Positions 16,197 to 26,044 are shown, counted from the stretch's first letter. The stretch is 64,000 nt of DNA from Rhodobacter sp. SY28-1 (GCF_005222785.1 NZ_STGH01000004.1:124001-188000); one strand, 5' to 3'. A program made the numbers and translations. The notes: generated by a model not told the origin, from the sequence alone.

Positions 16197-18128
16197 ATGC
16201 GCCGCACGACCAAGAACGCCACCACTGCCGACAGCGGCACCTCCCGCGCCCCTGCGATGACCACGATCCGCCGGGTCGCCCCCTATCTCTGGCCGGAAGG
16301 GCAGGGCTGGGTAAAGCGCCGCGTCGTGTTCTCGCTGGTCTTCCTGGTCATGGCCAAGCTCGTCTCGGTCCTGACCCCCTACATCTACAAGCTTGCCGTC
16401 GACAGCCTGGCGGGTGAGGCCGGAACCGACCCCCGCGCACTTCTGGGTCTTGGCGCCGTGGGTCTGGTCGTCGCCTATGGCCTTGCCCGCCTCGGCACGG
16501 TCCTTTTCGGCGAGTTGCGCGATGCCGTCTTCGTCCGCGTCGGCCAGCGCGCGATCCGCCGCCTGGCCATCGAGACCTTCACCCACATCCACCAGCTGTC
16601 CTTGCGCTACCACATCACCCGCAAGACCGGCGGCCTGTCCCGCATCATCGAACGCGGGGTGAAGGGCGTCGACTTCCTTCTGCGCTTCATGCTCTTGTCC
16701 ATCGGGCCCCTGATCCTGGAACTGACCATGGTCGCGGTGATCTTCGCGCTTGTCTTCGGCTGGCAGTACGCCGCCGTCGTGGTCGTCACCATCGCGCTCT
16801 ACGTCTGGTTCACCTTCACTGTCACCGAATGGCGCGTGAAGCTGCGGCGTGAGATGAACGATCAGGACACCGATGCCAATCAGAAGGCCATCGACAGCCT
16901 GCTGAACTACGAAACCGTCAAGTATTTCAACGCCGAAACCCGCGAAGCCGACCGCTACGACGGTGCGATGCGCCAGTATGAAACCGCTGCCGTCAAGACC
17001 GGCCTGTCGCTGTCCTTCCTGAACATCGGCCAGGCCACGCTCATCACCTCCGGCCTCGTCATCGTCATGGCGATGAGCGCCGTGGGCGTCCGGTCCGGGA
17101 CCCTGACCGTGGGCGATTTCGTCATGGTCAACGCCTACATGATCCAGATCACCATGCCGCTGAACTTCCTCGGCACCGTCTACCGCGAAATCCGGCAGGC
17201 GCTGGTCGACATGGGCGAGATGTTCGGCCTTCTTGGCCAACCGGCCGAGATCGTGGATGCGCCCGACGCGAAGCCCCTGCAGGTCAAGGCCGGCGAGATC
17301 ACCTTCGACGACGTCCACTTCGGCTATGAACCGACGCGCGAGATCCTGAAGGGTGTCTCCTTCACTCTGAAACCGGGGCAAAAGCTGGCGCTCGTCGGCC
17401 ATTCCGGTAGCGGCAAGTCCACCATCGGGCGGCTTCTCTTCCGCTTCTACGACGTGACCTCGGGCGCGGTGCGGATCGACGGGCAGGACCTGCGCGATGT
17501 GACCCAGACCTCGCTCCACGCCCAGATCGGCGTCGTCCCGCAGGATACCGTCCTCTTCAACGACACGATCCGCTACAACATCGCCTACGGCAAAGCCAAC
17601 GCGACCGAAGAGGAAATCGTGGCCGCCGCGAAGGCCGCCCGCATCCATGACTTCGTCACGCGCCTGCCCGAAGGTTATGAGACCAAGGTCGGCGAACGCG
17701 GGTTGAAGCTTTCGGGGGGCGAAAAGCAGCGCGTCGGCATCGCGCGGACGCTCTTGAAGAACCCGCCGATCCTGATCCTGGACGAAGCGACCAGTGCCCT
17801 GGACACCCAGACCGAACGCTCGATCCAGGAAAGCCTGTCGGAAATGGGGCAGGGGCGCAGCGTCATCACCATCGCTCACCGCCTGTCGACTATCGCCGAC
17901 GCGGACCAGATCCTGGTGATGGAGGAAGGCCGCGTCGTCGAGCATGGCACCCACGATGCACTTCTTGAAAAGGGCGGCGTGTATGCGGCGATGTGGCAGC
18001 GCCAGATCATGGAAGGCGAGGATTTTGCAAGCCAGGTCATCGAATTCGAGGGTGCCAAGGCGGGCCTGCGCTATACGGAACGCGAGGCAGCCCGAGAAGA
18101 CAATGCACGCGCTGCACCGATTGGCTGA
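16197..18128 (+). CDS. ABC exporter of the Atm1/HMT type (fused permease-ATPase)
   Basis: Half-transporter of 643 aa forming a homodimer in the inner membrane. Five to six hydrophobic helices up to about residue 310 include the Atm1-type TRKTGGLSRIIERGVKGVDF and SLLNYETVKYFNAE segments. The ATPase then shows Walker A GHSGSGKST, Q-loop VVPQD, signature LSGGEKQR, Walker B ILILDEAT and the switch His in IAHRLST. Relatives export glutathione-coordinated sulfur or metal species. The start at 16197 was chosen over 16161. The divergent ArsR with a Cys cluster supports a metal-linked role. A terminator follows. Confidence 0.92.
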   Translation: MRRTTKNATTADSGTSRAPAMTTIRRVAPYLWPEGQGWVKRRVVFSLVFLVMAKLVSVLTPYIYKLAVDSLAGEAGTDPRALLGLGAVGLVVAYGLARLGTVLFGELRDAVFVRVGQRAIRRLAIETFTHIHQLSLRYHITRKTGGLSRIIERGVKGVDFLLRFMLLSIGPLILELTMVAVIFALVFGWQYAAVVVVTIALYVWFTFTVTEWRVKLRREMNDQDTDANQKAIDSLLNYETVKYFNAETREADRYDGAMRQYETAAVKTGLSLSFLNIGQATLITSGLVIVMAMSAVGVRSGTLTVGDFVMVNAYMIQITMPLNFLGTVYREIRQALVDMGEMFGLLGQPAEIVDAPDAKPLQVKAGEITFDDVHFGYEPTREILKGVSFTLKPGQKLALVGHSGSGKSTIGRLLFRFYDVTSGAVRIDGQDLRDVTQTSLHAQIGVVPQDTVLFNDTIRYNIAYGKANATEEEIVAAAKAARIHDFVTRLPEGYETKVGERGLKLSGGEKQRVGIARTLLKNPPILILDEATSALDTQTERSIQESLSEMGQGRSVITIAHRLSTIADADQILVMEEGRVVEHGTHDALLEKGGVYAAMWQRQIMEGEDFASQVIEFEGAKAGLRYTEREAAREDNARAAPIG

Positions 18129-18141
18129 CAGGCGCGTGAAC

Positions 18142-18163
18142 CCTGTCAAATGACAGGCTTTTT
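18142..18163 (+). terminator. intrinsic terminator of the ABC exporter gene
   Basis: CCTGTC-AAAT-GACAGG followed by C and TTTTT, 13 nt after the exporter stop. Confidence 0.85.
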
Positions 18164-18220
18164 CCTTTGACCATCCGGTCAGGCTTCAGCATTCTTCGCC
18201 CACCCCTTAAGGAGTGGGCG

Positions 18221-21200
18221 ATGCTCATCCGGCGTCTTGGTCTTGTGCTGTTGCTTTGGCTATGTGGCCTCTCCGCCGCGCTGGCCGAAAAGCGCGTGGC
18301 GCTTCTCCTTGCGGCAGAGGACTACGATTTCATCCGCCCGCTGGAAAACCCGGCGAATGATGCCCGCGCGCTGGAAACGGTGCTGGAAAACCTCGATTTC
18401 GAGGTCTTTGTCGAAACGAACCGCGACCTGAAACGCACCCGCCGCGCGCTCGAGGATTTCAAGGAAGACGCCGCAGGAGCAGACGTCGCGCTGCTGTTCT
18501 TCGCGGGCCACGGCGTCGCCATCGACGGGGTGAACTACCTGCTGCCCACCGACGCCGACGCGTCCTCTGCCGCGAAGCTTGCCGAAACCTCGCTGCCCCT
18601 GTCCGAGGCGCAGGAGGCGATCCGGTCCGTCGCACCCGTCGCGATCATCCTCCTCGACGCCTGCCGCGATGACCCGTTCAACGGCGGCGGGACCGAGGGG
18701 CGCGGGGCCGCCGCGCTTGAAGACGACCCGCCCACCGCCGCGAAACCGACACCCGGCCTTGGTCGCATCGGCCGTGCCGACGGTGTCCTCTTCGCCTTCG
18801 CCGCCGCCCCGGGCGAGACCGCATCGGACGGGGACGAGGCGAACTCGCCCTTCACTGCCGCCTTGGTCCGCCACTTCCCCACCGCAGGGGTCGAATTGCG
18901 CACCGCGCTGACCCTCGTCCAGCAGGACGTCTACGACCGCAGTCGTGGCAAGCAGCTGCCCTACATCGAAAGCGGCCTGCCCGAACTGGTCTTCATCTCG
19001 GGGCAGGGCGCGCTTCCTGAACGCGACCAGCTTCTGATCGCGATGGCCGACCTGACCCCCGACATCCGGGCCGAGGTCGAAACCCTTGCCGCCGCGCGCA
19101 ATCTGCCCCTCGCGCCGCTTTATGCGGCCCTTCTGTCGGCTGACCTTGACAGTCAGTCCCCCGAGGAACGCGGGGCGATGCTGCTGGAGGCGGCGCAGTC
19201 TTACGAGAACTTCCAGTCCGAGTTGCAGCGGTTCCAGTCCGACGATCCCCGCGTGGCCGCCCTGCGCACCAAGGCCGAGGAACAGCTGACCCTCGGCGCC
19301 TTCGACGCAGCCCGCGCCGCCCTGACCGAAGCCGCCGAGATCGACGCCACCGCCCGCACCACGATCAAGGAAACCTACCTGTCGCGCACGCTGTCCGAGG
19401 CCGCGACCCACATGCTGAACGCGAACGCAGCCCGCACCGACCTGCGCTACGACCTGGCGATCTCCGACCTCAAGAAAGCGGCCGCGCTCTATGCCGAGGT
19501 CTCGACTGACATCGACCGCGAAGCGCAATTCAACTACGTCACCACCCTGACCAGCCTTGGTGAATTGCAACTGGTGGCCGGGAACACCGAAGCCGCCTGG
19601 GCCGCCTACAACGAACGCGCGACCTTCGTGCAGACCCGGGTCGAGGCCGACCCGACCGATGTGGAGTGGGTCCGCGAGCTGGTCTGGTCGCTGAACGACC
19701 TTGGCAGCGTGTTGCAGCAGCAAGGCTATCTGAAAGAAGCCGAAACCGCCTATTCCAGCGCGCTGGAGTTCTCGGCGTGGCAGGCCGACCAGCGGCCCGA
19801 CGACCTTGACCTGCTGCGCGACCGGCAGGTGGCCGTGAACCGCGTGGGCTCGATCCGGCTGGCGCGCAACGACAACGCGGGCTCGCTGGAGGCCCATGCC
19901 GAGGCGCTGGCCATCGCCGAATCCCTCCTGACCCAGAACCCCGACAACGTCACCTACCGCATGGACATCTCGTTCACCCAGGAACGAATCGGCGATGCAA
20001 AGCTTGCGATGGGCGACAAGGCGGGGGCCAAGGCAGCATTCGAGGCGGCGCTTCAGATCGCTGAAGCACTGGTTGCCGAATTCCCCGGCGATGTCGTGAT
20101 CCGCCGCAACCTGTCGGTCAGCTATGAACGCATCGGCGACATGCAGGTGGACGACGGAGATTATCCGGCGGCGCTGGAAACCTTCGGCAAGGCCCTGACG
20201 ATCCGCGAAGAGCTCGCCGCGCTTGACCCCGACAACAAGCCGCGCCAGCGCGACCTGGCGATCAACTTCGACCGGATCGGCGATGTGCAACGGCTGTCGG
20301 GCGACATGGATTCGGCCCTGCTCGCCTATCAGGCCGCGCTCACGATCCGCGAGAAACTCGCCGCACTTGATCCCACCAACATGGTCTGGCAGCAGGACCA
20401 CCTGGTCAGCCTTGACCGGATGGGGGACATCCACTTCGATTCGAATGACTTCGTGGCTGCCCTGCAAGCGCAGGAAACCGCCCGCAGCGTCGCCGAGGGC
20501 ATGGTGGCCATGAACCCCGACAACCTGTCACGCCAGGCCGATCTGGGGACAGCGCTGCAGAAGATCGGCGACATCAAGCAGGCAATGGGCGATCCGCTCG
20601 GCGCGCGCGAGGCGCTGCAGGCCGCGCTCGATCTGCGACAGGCGGTGGTGGCCGCCGACCCTGCCGTTCCGCGTTTCGTGCGGGATGCCGCCTATGCGTT
20701 GGTGGCGATGGCCGAACTGGACCTTTACGAAGGCGCTCCTGAACCCGCCGAACCCCTGGTGGCCGACGCCGTGGCCAAGCAGACCCAGCTTGCCGGGGCC
20801 GCGCCCGACGACCCGTTTACCTTGCGGGACCTCTCGATCGCGCAGAACCTGCACGCCTCGACCCTGATGCAGCTTGGCCGCAACAGCGAGGCGGTGACCG
20901 TGGCCCAGGCCTCGCTGGAGACCGCAGACCGGCTTTTGCAACTGGACCCGACGATCCCCGAACACATCCACGACCGGCTGGTCACGCTGAACCGGCTGGG
21001 CGACGCGCAGGCCGCCCTGGGTGACAATCGCGCGGCGGCGGACACGTTCAAGGCGATGGTCGCCGAAGGGAACCGGCTTCTCGACGTCGATCCCTACAGC
21101 CAGCCCTGGGCCAATGACCTGGGCCTTGCGCTGGAACGGTTGGGCAATGCGCAATCGGCGACCGGCGACGTGGCCGGGGCGCTGAAAAGCCATCAGGACG

Positions 21201-21574
21201 CGCTTGCCCTGCGTGACTGGCTGTCGCAGCAGGACCCCTCGAACCCGGCGTGGTATCGCAATCTGGCCCTGTCGCACGCCAGCGTGGCCACGGCCCTGTC
21301 CGACCGCAACGATTTCGAAGGTGCCCTGCCGCATCAGGACGAATCTCTGCGCATCATGCGTGACCTGGCCGCAGCCTTCCCGGACGATCCCTGGTACAAG
21401 ATCGACCTGGTCCGCGCGCTCGACCAACGCGCCATCCTGTTGCAGGACCCGACAGCCGAGAACCAGGAGGCGCTGGCAATTCTGGAGGACATGCAGGCCA
21501 TGGGCACCCTGCCGCAGGGTTACGAAGACTGGATCCCGTCCTTCCGCCAGGCCCTGGGCCTGCCGACGAAGTAA
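18221..21574 (+). CDS. secreted caspase-fold (peptidase C14) protein with long TPR array
   Basis: Protein of 1117 aa. The signal peptide LGLVLLLWLCGLSAALA ends near residue 22. A caspase-like domain follows (about 24-265): it begins RVALLLAAEDYD, has the catalytic His in FFAGHGV and the catalytic Cys in LLDACRDDPF, so the dyad is intact. A helical linker leads into a TPR region from about residue 400 to the end, with unit repeats of about 50 residues of the form ERIGD..L..GD...A...F..AL.I.E.L....P.N. ATG at 18221 has a good AAGGAG site. Metacaspase relatives cleave after basic residues. The periplasmic target and trigger are unknown. Confidence 0.88.
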   Translation: MLIRRLGLVLLLWLCGLSAALAEKRVALLLAAEDYDFIRPLENPANDARALETVLENLDFEVFVETNRDLKRTRRALEDFKEDAAGADVALLFFAGHGVAIDGVNYLLPTDADASSAAKLAETSLPLSEAQEAIRSVAPVAIILLDACRDDPFNGGGTEGRGAAALEDDPPTAAKPTPGLGRIGRADGVLFAFAAAPGETASDGDEANSPFTAALVRHFPTAGVELRTALTLVQQDVYDRSRGKQLPYIESGLPELVFISGQGALPERDQLLIAMADLTPDIRAEVETLAAARNLPLAPLYAALLSADLDSQSPEERGAMLLEAAQSYENFQSELQRFQSDDPRVAALRTKAEEQLTLGAFDAARAALTEAAEIDATARTTIKETYLSRTLSEAATHMLNANAARTDLRYDLAISDLKKAAALYAEVSTDIDREAQFNYVTTLTSLGELQLVAGNTEAAWAAYNERATFVQTRVEADPTDVEWVRELVWSLNDLGSVLQQQGYLKEAETAYSSALEFSAWQADQRPDDLDLLRDRQVAVNRVGSIRLARNDNAGSLEAHAEALAIAESLLTQNPDNVTYRMDISFTQERIGDAKLAMGDKAGAKAAFEAALQIAEALVAEFPGDVVIRRNLSVSYERIGDMQVDDGDYPAALETFGKALTIREELAALDPDNKPRQRDLAINFDRIGDVQRLSGDMDSALLAYQAALTIREKLAALDPTNMVWQQDHLVSLDRMGDIHFDSNDFVAALQAQETARSVAEGMVAMNPDNLSRQADLGTALQKIGDIKQAMGDPLGAREALQAALDLRQAVVAADPAVPRFVRDAAYALVAMAELDLYEGAPEPAEPLVADAVAKQTQLAGAAPDDPFTLRDLSIAQNLHASTLMQLGRNSEAVTVAQASLETADRLLQLDPTIPEHIHDRLVTLNRLGDAQAALGDNRAAADTFKAMVAEGNRLLDVDPYSQPWANDLGLALERLGNAQSATGDVAGALKSHQDALALRDWLSQQDPSNPAWYRNLALSHASVATALSDRNDFEGALPHQDESLRIMRDLAAAFPDDPWYKIDLVRALDQRAILLQDPTAENQEALAILEDMQAMGTLPQGYEDWIPSFRQALGLPTK

Positions 21575-21655
21575 TGCCTGCCGGGGTGGGGCAGGGCTTG
21601 GCAACGCGCGGGCTTTGCCTGTAAGACGGGGAAAACGAAAAGTGAGGCCACCGCG

Positions 21656-22312
21656 TTGAGCAATCCCGACAGCTTCATCGAGGAAGTCACCGAAGAGGTG
21701 CGCCGGGATCGGCTGTTCCGTCTGTTCCGCAAATACGGCTGGATCGGTGTCGTCGTGATCATCGGCCTTGTCGCAGGCACCGCCTGGACCGAATGGTCAA
21801 AGTCGCGCGACGAAGCCCGCGCCGAAGCCTTTGGCGATGCGCTGATCGATGCGCTTGACCACGGCACCCCCGACGAACGGCGCGAGGCGCTGGCCGCCGT
21901 GCCTTCGGATGCCGAACAGACGGCAATTCTCAATCTGATCCTCGCGTCCGACCCGGCCGGGGACAAGGCCGCCACTCTGGCCGCTCTGGACAAGGTCACC
22001 GCCGACGCCAGTCTGTCGCCTGCCTACCGCGATCTTGCCGTGCTGCGCCGGGTGCTGGTCGCCGGGGCGGATCAGCCGATTGCCGACCGCCGTGCCGCTC
22101 TTGACGGCATTGCCGTTGCGGGTCGGCCCTATCGGGTGCTTGCCACCGAACAGCTGGCCTACCTCCTGATCGAAGAGGGCAAGACGGACGAGGCGATCAC
22201 CGCCTTGACCGCGCTCCTGCAGGATCAAGAGGCCTCGGGCTCGCTGCGGTCGCGGGTTGCCCAGGTTATCACGGCGCTCGACGGCTCGCTGCCCGAAGCC
22301 TCGGGTGGTTGA
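21656..22312 (+). CDS. YfgM-like tetratricopeptide membrane protein
   Basis: Protein of 218 aa with a cytoplasmic N-terminus (EEVTEEVRRDRLFRLFRKYG), one membrane span (IGVVVIIGLVAGTAW) and a periplasmic helical domain. This layout matches YfgM, the SecYEG-associated chaperone adaptor usually encoded before bamB and der, as here. It begins with TTG; no ATG or GTG occurs in frame near it, and GTGAGG lies about 9 nt upstream. The rare start suggests low translation. It runs as an operon into the bamB-like gene. Confidence 0.85.
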   Translation: MSNPDSFIEEVTEEVRRDRLFRLFRKYGWIGVVVIIGLVAGTAWTEWSKSRDEARAEAFGDALIDALDHGTPDERREALAAVPSDAEQTAILNLILASDPAGDKAATLAALDKVTADASLSPAYRDLAVLRRVLVAGADQPIADRRAALDGIAVAGRPYRVLATEQLAYLLIEEGKTDEAITALTALLQDQEASGSLRSRVAQVITALDGSLPEASGG

Positions 22313-22356
22313 GACCCCAAGATGAGCCAAGCGAAAGGTCCTTTCAGGTGGCAGGC

Positions 22357-23712
22357 ATGAAGGTCAGACAGATGGGCGGCAAGCTGATGGCCGGCGTGGG
22401 GCTTCTGGCTCTTCTGGCGGCCTGCGGGCCAAGAGAGGTGATCCTGCAAGGTGAACGCTTCCCGGTGCGGGCCGATCTTGAGGCCAGCGTCCCGGTCGAA
22501 GGCCAGCCGGCCCCGACCGCGCCCGCGCCCGCCGAGAACCAGAGCGTCGACATCTCGCTGGGGCCGCAGACCGGCGGTGACTGGACCCACCGCGCAGGCA
22601 ATGCGCGCCACCTGATGCCGCATGCCGCGCTGTCCTCCGCCCCGCAGCTTGCCTGGGCGGCCAAGGTCGGCGCCGGGTCCAGCCGCAAGAACCGGATCGC
22701 TGCCGCGCCAGTCGTGGCAGACGGCCGCATCTTCACCATCGACGCGGGCGTCGGTGTGACCGCGACCGGGACCAACGGCGCCACACTGTGGACGACGGAC
22801 CTGACGGCTGCCTTCGACAAGGGCGGCGGTCAGTCGGCCGCGGGCCTTGCCACCTCGGGCAACCGTGTCTTCGCGACGACGGGCTACGGCGAACTCGTTG
22901 CCCTCGACGCGGCCTCCGGTGCCGTACTCTGGCGGCAGCGCGTCGATGCCCCGATCAGCGGCGCCCCGGCCACCGACGGATCGGCGGTCTATGTCTCGGG
23001 CCGTGACGGCTCGGCCTGGGCGGTTGATGCAGCGGACGGCAAGGTGATCTGGCAGGTCGTCGGCACCCCCGGCAAAGCCGCCTATGTCGGCACTGCTGCG
23101 CCCACCATCGGCGACCGCGCGGTGATCTTCCCCTCCTCGGGCGGGGACCTGATGGCCGTCCTCAAGATCGGCGGCGGCACCAAGATCTGGCAGGCGTCCT
23201 TGGCGGGCAAGCGGCTTGGCCGCGCCTACGCGCTCACCTCGGACGTGACCGGCGATGCAGTCATCGCGGGCAAGACCTTGTTCGCAGGCTCCGGCTCGGG
23301 CCGCACTGTCGCAATGTCGGCTTCCTCGGGCGAACGCATCTGGTCGGCCGGCGAAGGCGCCCTGGGCCCCGTCGCCGTTGCAGGCGGCTCGATCTTCCTT
23401 GTGAACGACGAAGCCAAACTCGTGCGCCTTGACGCCGCCACGGGCGAGGCGATCTGGTCGGTCGAAATGCCCTATTTCACCAAGGACAAGATCAAGCGCC
23501 GCAAGGGCATCTTTGCCCATTACGGCCCGGTGATGGCCGGTGGACGGATCATCGTCGTCTCCTCGGATGGCATCCTGCGCGCTTTCGACCCGGTGAATGG
23601 CAACCTCGTCCACACCGCCGAAATCCCCGGCGGGGCCGCCGCACAACCGGCCGTGGCCGGGGGCACGCTCTATGTCGTCAGCGGCAACGGGCAACTTCTC
23701 GCTTTCCGCTAG
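22357..23712 (+). CDS. bamB: BamB-like PQQ/beta-propeller lipoprotein
   Basis: Outer-membrane lipoprotein of 451 aa, accessory part of the BAM machine that inserts beta-barrel proteins. The signal peptide ends in the lipobox LLALLAACG with Cys at about residue 23. A Pro/Ala-rich linker leads to repeated blade motifs such as ALDAASGAVLWR, AVDAADGKVIWQ, RLDAATGEAIWS and AFDPVNGNLVHT, the WD-like PQQ repeats. The ATG at 22357 directly precedes the signal peptide; an upstream TTG-started frame is less likely. Its place between the yfgM-like gene and der is the conserved order. Confidence 0.9.
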   Translation: MKVRQMGGKLMAGVGLLALLAACGPREVILQGERFPVRADLEASVPVEGQPAPTAPAPAENQSVDISLGPQTGGDWTHRAGNARHLMPHAALSSAPQLAWAAKVGAGSSRKNRIAAAPVVADGRIFTIDAGVGVTATGTNGATLWTTDLTAAFDKGGGQSAAGLATSGNRVFATTGYGELVALDAASGAVLWRQRVDAPISGAPATDGSAVYVSGRDGSAWAVDAADGKVIWQVVGTPGKAAYVGTAAPTIGDRAVIFPSSGGDLMAVLKIGGGTKIWQASLAGKRLGRAYALTSDVTGDAVIAGKTLFAGSGSGRTVAMSASSGERIWSAGEGALGPVAVAGGSIFLVNDEAKLVRLDAATGEAIWSVEMPYFTKDKIKRRKGIFAHYGPVMAGGRIIVVSSDGILRAFDPVNGNLVHTAEIPGGAAAQPAVAGGTLYVVSGNGQLLAFR

Positions 23713-23760
23713 GCCTGATCCCGTGTATCGGGGGCGCTTCGCAGGAAACGGACCTGAGAC

Positions 23761-25230
23761 ATGACCTTTACGCTCGCCATCGTGGGCCGCCCCAACGTGG
23801 GGAAATCGACGCTGTTCAACCGCCTCGTCGGTCGCAAGCTGGCGCTTGTCGACGACCAGCCCGGCGTGACCCGCGACCTGCGCGAAGGCGACGCCCGGAT
23901 CCACGATCTGCGTTTCACGGTGATCGACACTGCGGGCCTTGAAGAGGTCACCGACGACAGCCTGCAGGGCCGGATGCGCCGCCTGACGGAACGCGCGGTC
24001 GACATGGCTGATGTCTGCCTGTTCCTGATCGATGGCCGCGTCGGCGTGACCCCCTCGGACGAGGTCTTCGCCGACATCCTGCGCAAGAAATCCGCCCGTG
24101 TCCTGCTCGGCGTCAACAAGGCCGAGGGCAAAGCGGGCGATTCCGGCGCGCTGGAGGCCTATTCGCTGGGCCTTGGCGAACCCATCCGCCTGTCGGCCGA
24201 ACATGGTGAGGGGATCGACGACCTCTACCACGCCCTGCGACCTTTCCAGGAAGAGTTCGCCCCCCGCGAAGCCGAAATGCTGCCGGAAACCGATACCGAC
24301 ATCTCGGAAGAAGACGCCGAGCTTGAGGCCGACGAGAACGCCCACAAGCCGACGGCTGCGAAACCCCTGCAGATCGCCGTCATCGGCCGCCCGAACGCCG
24401 GAAAGTCGACCCTTATCAACAAGATCCTCGGCACCGACCGGATGCTTACGGGGCCGGAGGCCGGGATCACCCGCGACGCGATTTCCGTCCGCGCCGACTG
24501 GCAGGGCACGCCGATCCGCATCTGGGACACCGCCGGCATGCGCAAGAAGGCCAAGGTGGTCGAGAAGCTGGAGAAGCTCTCCGTCGCCGATGGCCTCCGC
24601 GCCGTGCGATTCGCCGAGGTTGTGGTCGTCCTTCTGGACGTCGAAATCCCGTTCGAAGTTCAGGATCTCCGCATCGCCGACTTCGCCGAAACCGAAGGCC
24701 GCGCCGTGGTCGTCGCCGTCAACAAGTGGGACCTTGAGGACGAAAAGCAGGAAAAGCTCGCCGAGTTGAAGGAGATGTTCGAACGCCTCCTCCCGCAGCT
24801 CCGCGGTGCGCCCCTTGTCACCGTTTCAGCCAAGACGGGCCGGGGCCTCGACCGCCTGCATGATGCTATCCTGAAGGCGCATGACGTCTGGAACCGCCGC
24901 ATCCCCACCGCCAAGCTGAACACCTGGCTGGGGGCGATGACCGAAGCGCACCCGCCTCCCGCACCGGGAGGCCACCGGATCAAGCTGCGCTACATGACCC
25001 AGGCCAAGACCCGGCCGCCCGGTTTCATGATAAAATGCTCGCGCCCCGACGAACTCCCGGAAAGCTACAAGCGCTATCTCGTGAATGGCTTGCGTGACCA
25101 TTTCGACATGCCTGGCACGCCGATCCGTCTGTATCTGCGGTCGCAGGGCAACGAGAACCCGTGGAAGGAACGCAAGTTCAACACGCCTTCGCGGCTGCGG
25201 AAGCACAAGGAAAAGAACACCGGGCAGTAA
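23761..25230 (+). CDS. der: ribosome biogenesis GTPase Der (EngA)
   Basis: Essential GTPase with two tandem G domains and a KH-like C-terminus, acting in 50S subunit assembly. 489 aa. The first domain has GRPNVGKST at residues 8-16 and DTAGLEE; the second has GRPNAGKST near 210 and [11 protein letters not shown]4 motifs are VNKAEG and VNKWDL. An acidic linker ([15 protein letters not shown]) lies between the G domains. The C-terminus is basic ([12 protein letters not shown]). Two AT-rich hairpins follow the stop. Confidence 0.97.
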   Translation: MTFTLAIVGRPNVGKSTLFNRLVGRKLALVDDQPGVTRDLREGDARIHDLRFTVIDTAGLEEVTDDSLQGRMRRLTERAVDMADVCLFLIDGRVGVTPSDEVFADILRKKSARVLLGVNKAEGKAGDSGALEAYSLGLGEPIRLSAEHGEGIDDLYHALRPFQEEFAPREAEMLPETDTDISEEDAELEADENAHKPTAAKPLQIAVIGRPNAGKSTLINKILGTDRMLTGPEAGITRDAISVRADWQGTPIRIWDTAGMRKKAKVVEKLEKLSVADGLRAVRFAEVVVVLLDVEIPFEVQDLRIADFAETEGRAVVVAVNKWDLEDEKQEKLAELKEMFERLLPQLRGAPLVTVSAKTGRGLDRLHDAILKAHDVWNRRIPTAKLNTWLGAMTEAHPPPAPGGHRIKLRYMTQAKTRPPGFMIKCSRPDELPESYKRYLVNGLRDHFDMPGTPIRLYLRSQGNENPWKERKFNTPSRLRKHKEKNTGQ

Positions 25231-25233
25231 ATC

Positions 25234-25257
25234 CAAGAATTCTAAGTAAAATTCTTG
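25234..25257. terminator. AT-rich hairpin 1 after der
   Basis: CAAGAATT-CTAAGTAA-AATTCTTG starts 4 nt after the der stop codon. It is conspicuously AT-rich in a GC-rich region. Its loop is complementary at 7 of 8 positions to the loop of the next hairpin. A role in ending der transcription is inferred; no T-run follows. Confidence 0.55.
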
Positions 25258-25283
25258 CCAAATTCCTTACTTAAGGAATTTGG
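25258..25283. terminator. AT-rich hairpin 2 between der and the TspO-like gene
   Basis: CCAAATTCC-TTACTTAA-GGAATTTGG, a 9-bp perfect stem abutting hairpin 1. It contains the stop codon and last codons of the convergent TspO-like gene. It could serve both strands. Confidence 0.55.
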
Positions 25284-25987
25284 CTCCGCCGCCACAGCCA
25301 ACCCGCCGCGACCAGCACGACTGCCGCCACCGCAAGTGCCGCCCAGGCGACCAGCGTCTCGCTGCCCCAGTTTTTCGCCGCAACACCCACAAGCGCCCAG
25401 ATCACGGTCACCGAATAGACCGGCATCCGGGGCTTCCGCGATTGCACCAGCGGCGTCAGGATCAGGACGACGCCCAGCATGTCCAGCGCCGCTTCCTCGT
25501 TCCCGGTATATCCGTATCCCGCCAGCAGGATCCCGGTGGACACCAGCGACGCCGCCGTCAGCCAGCCCGCGAAGATGGCCAGCGGCGCCGACAGGATCCA
25601 GCGGTCCGGCTCGGTAGGGGCCTGCAGGAAAGCCAGGATCGCCGAAGCCGCCATCACCAGGATCACTGCCGTCGCCCAGACCGGGCTTGCGCCGGCGATG
25701 GCCAGCCAGACCGTTCCCAGCACCAGGGCCACCGCCAGCGCCGGTCGCACCCGAACCCAGGCCGGATCATCCGCCCGTTTCCACAGGCCAAACCCTGCGT
25801 GCAGGATCAGCCACAGATAGATGACCGACCAGATTGCGAAGGCGTATCCCGCTGGCTGGATCGCGGGGCGCGCGATTTCGACCGGAAACTGTCCCGGTTC
25901 ATAGCCTGTGAAGGGCGGGGTCACGAAAGGGGCCACCGCAAAGGCGGCGGCGGAAACAAGTACGATCAGCGCAAACAGGCGGTTCAT
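25271..25987 (-). CDS. TspO/MBR-like tryptophan-rich sensory membrane protein
   Basis: Integral membrane protein of 238 aa with about seven hydrophobic segments. The block PAIQPAGYAFAIWSVIYLWL resembles the PxxxFxxxWxxLY core of TspO/MBR proteins, but the protein is longer than the 160-aa TspO and only distantly related. Ligand and role are unknown. ATG at 25987 precedes a signal-like first helix (MNRLFALIVLVSAAAF). It lies 57 nt downstream of serS on the same strand, so probably co-transcribed. Its last codons form part of an AT-rich hairpin. Confidence 0.75.
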   Translation of the reverse strand: MNRLFALIVLVSAAAFAVAPFVTPPFTGYEPGQFPVEIARPAIQPAGYAFAIWSVIYLWLILHAGFGLWKRADDPAWVRVRPALAVALVLGTVWLAIAGASPVWATAVILVMAASAILAFLQAPTEPDRWILSAPLAIFAGWLTAASLVSTGILLAGYGYTGNEEAALDMLGVVLILTPLVQSRKPRMPVYSVTVIWALVGVAAKNWGSETLVAWAALAVAAVVLVAAGWLWRRSQIP

Positions 25988-26044
25988 TCCGGACTCCAAT
26001 GGGGCGGGCATGGGGAAACCCCGCACCCTGCCCAAGGTTCCCGG

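Noticed and set aside
16101-18149. 682-aa open frame opposite the ABC exporter
   Set aside because: Shadow of the exporter; the plus-strand frame contains all ABC motifs while this frame has none.
22225-24345. 706-aa minus-strand frame across bamB and der
   Set aside because: Spans two genes with clear lipobox, PQQ-blade and GTPase motifs on the plus strand.
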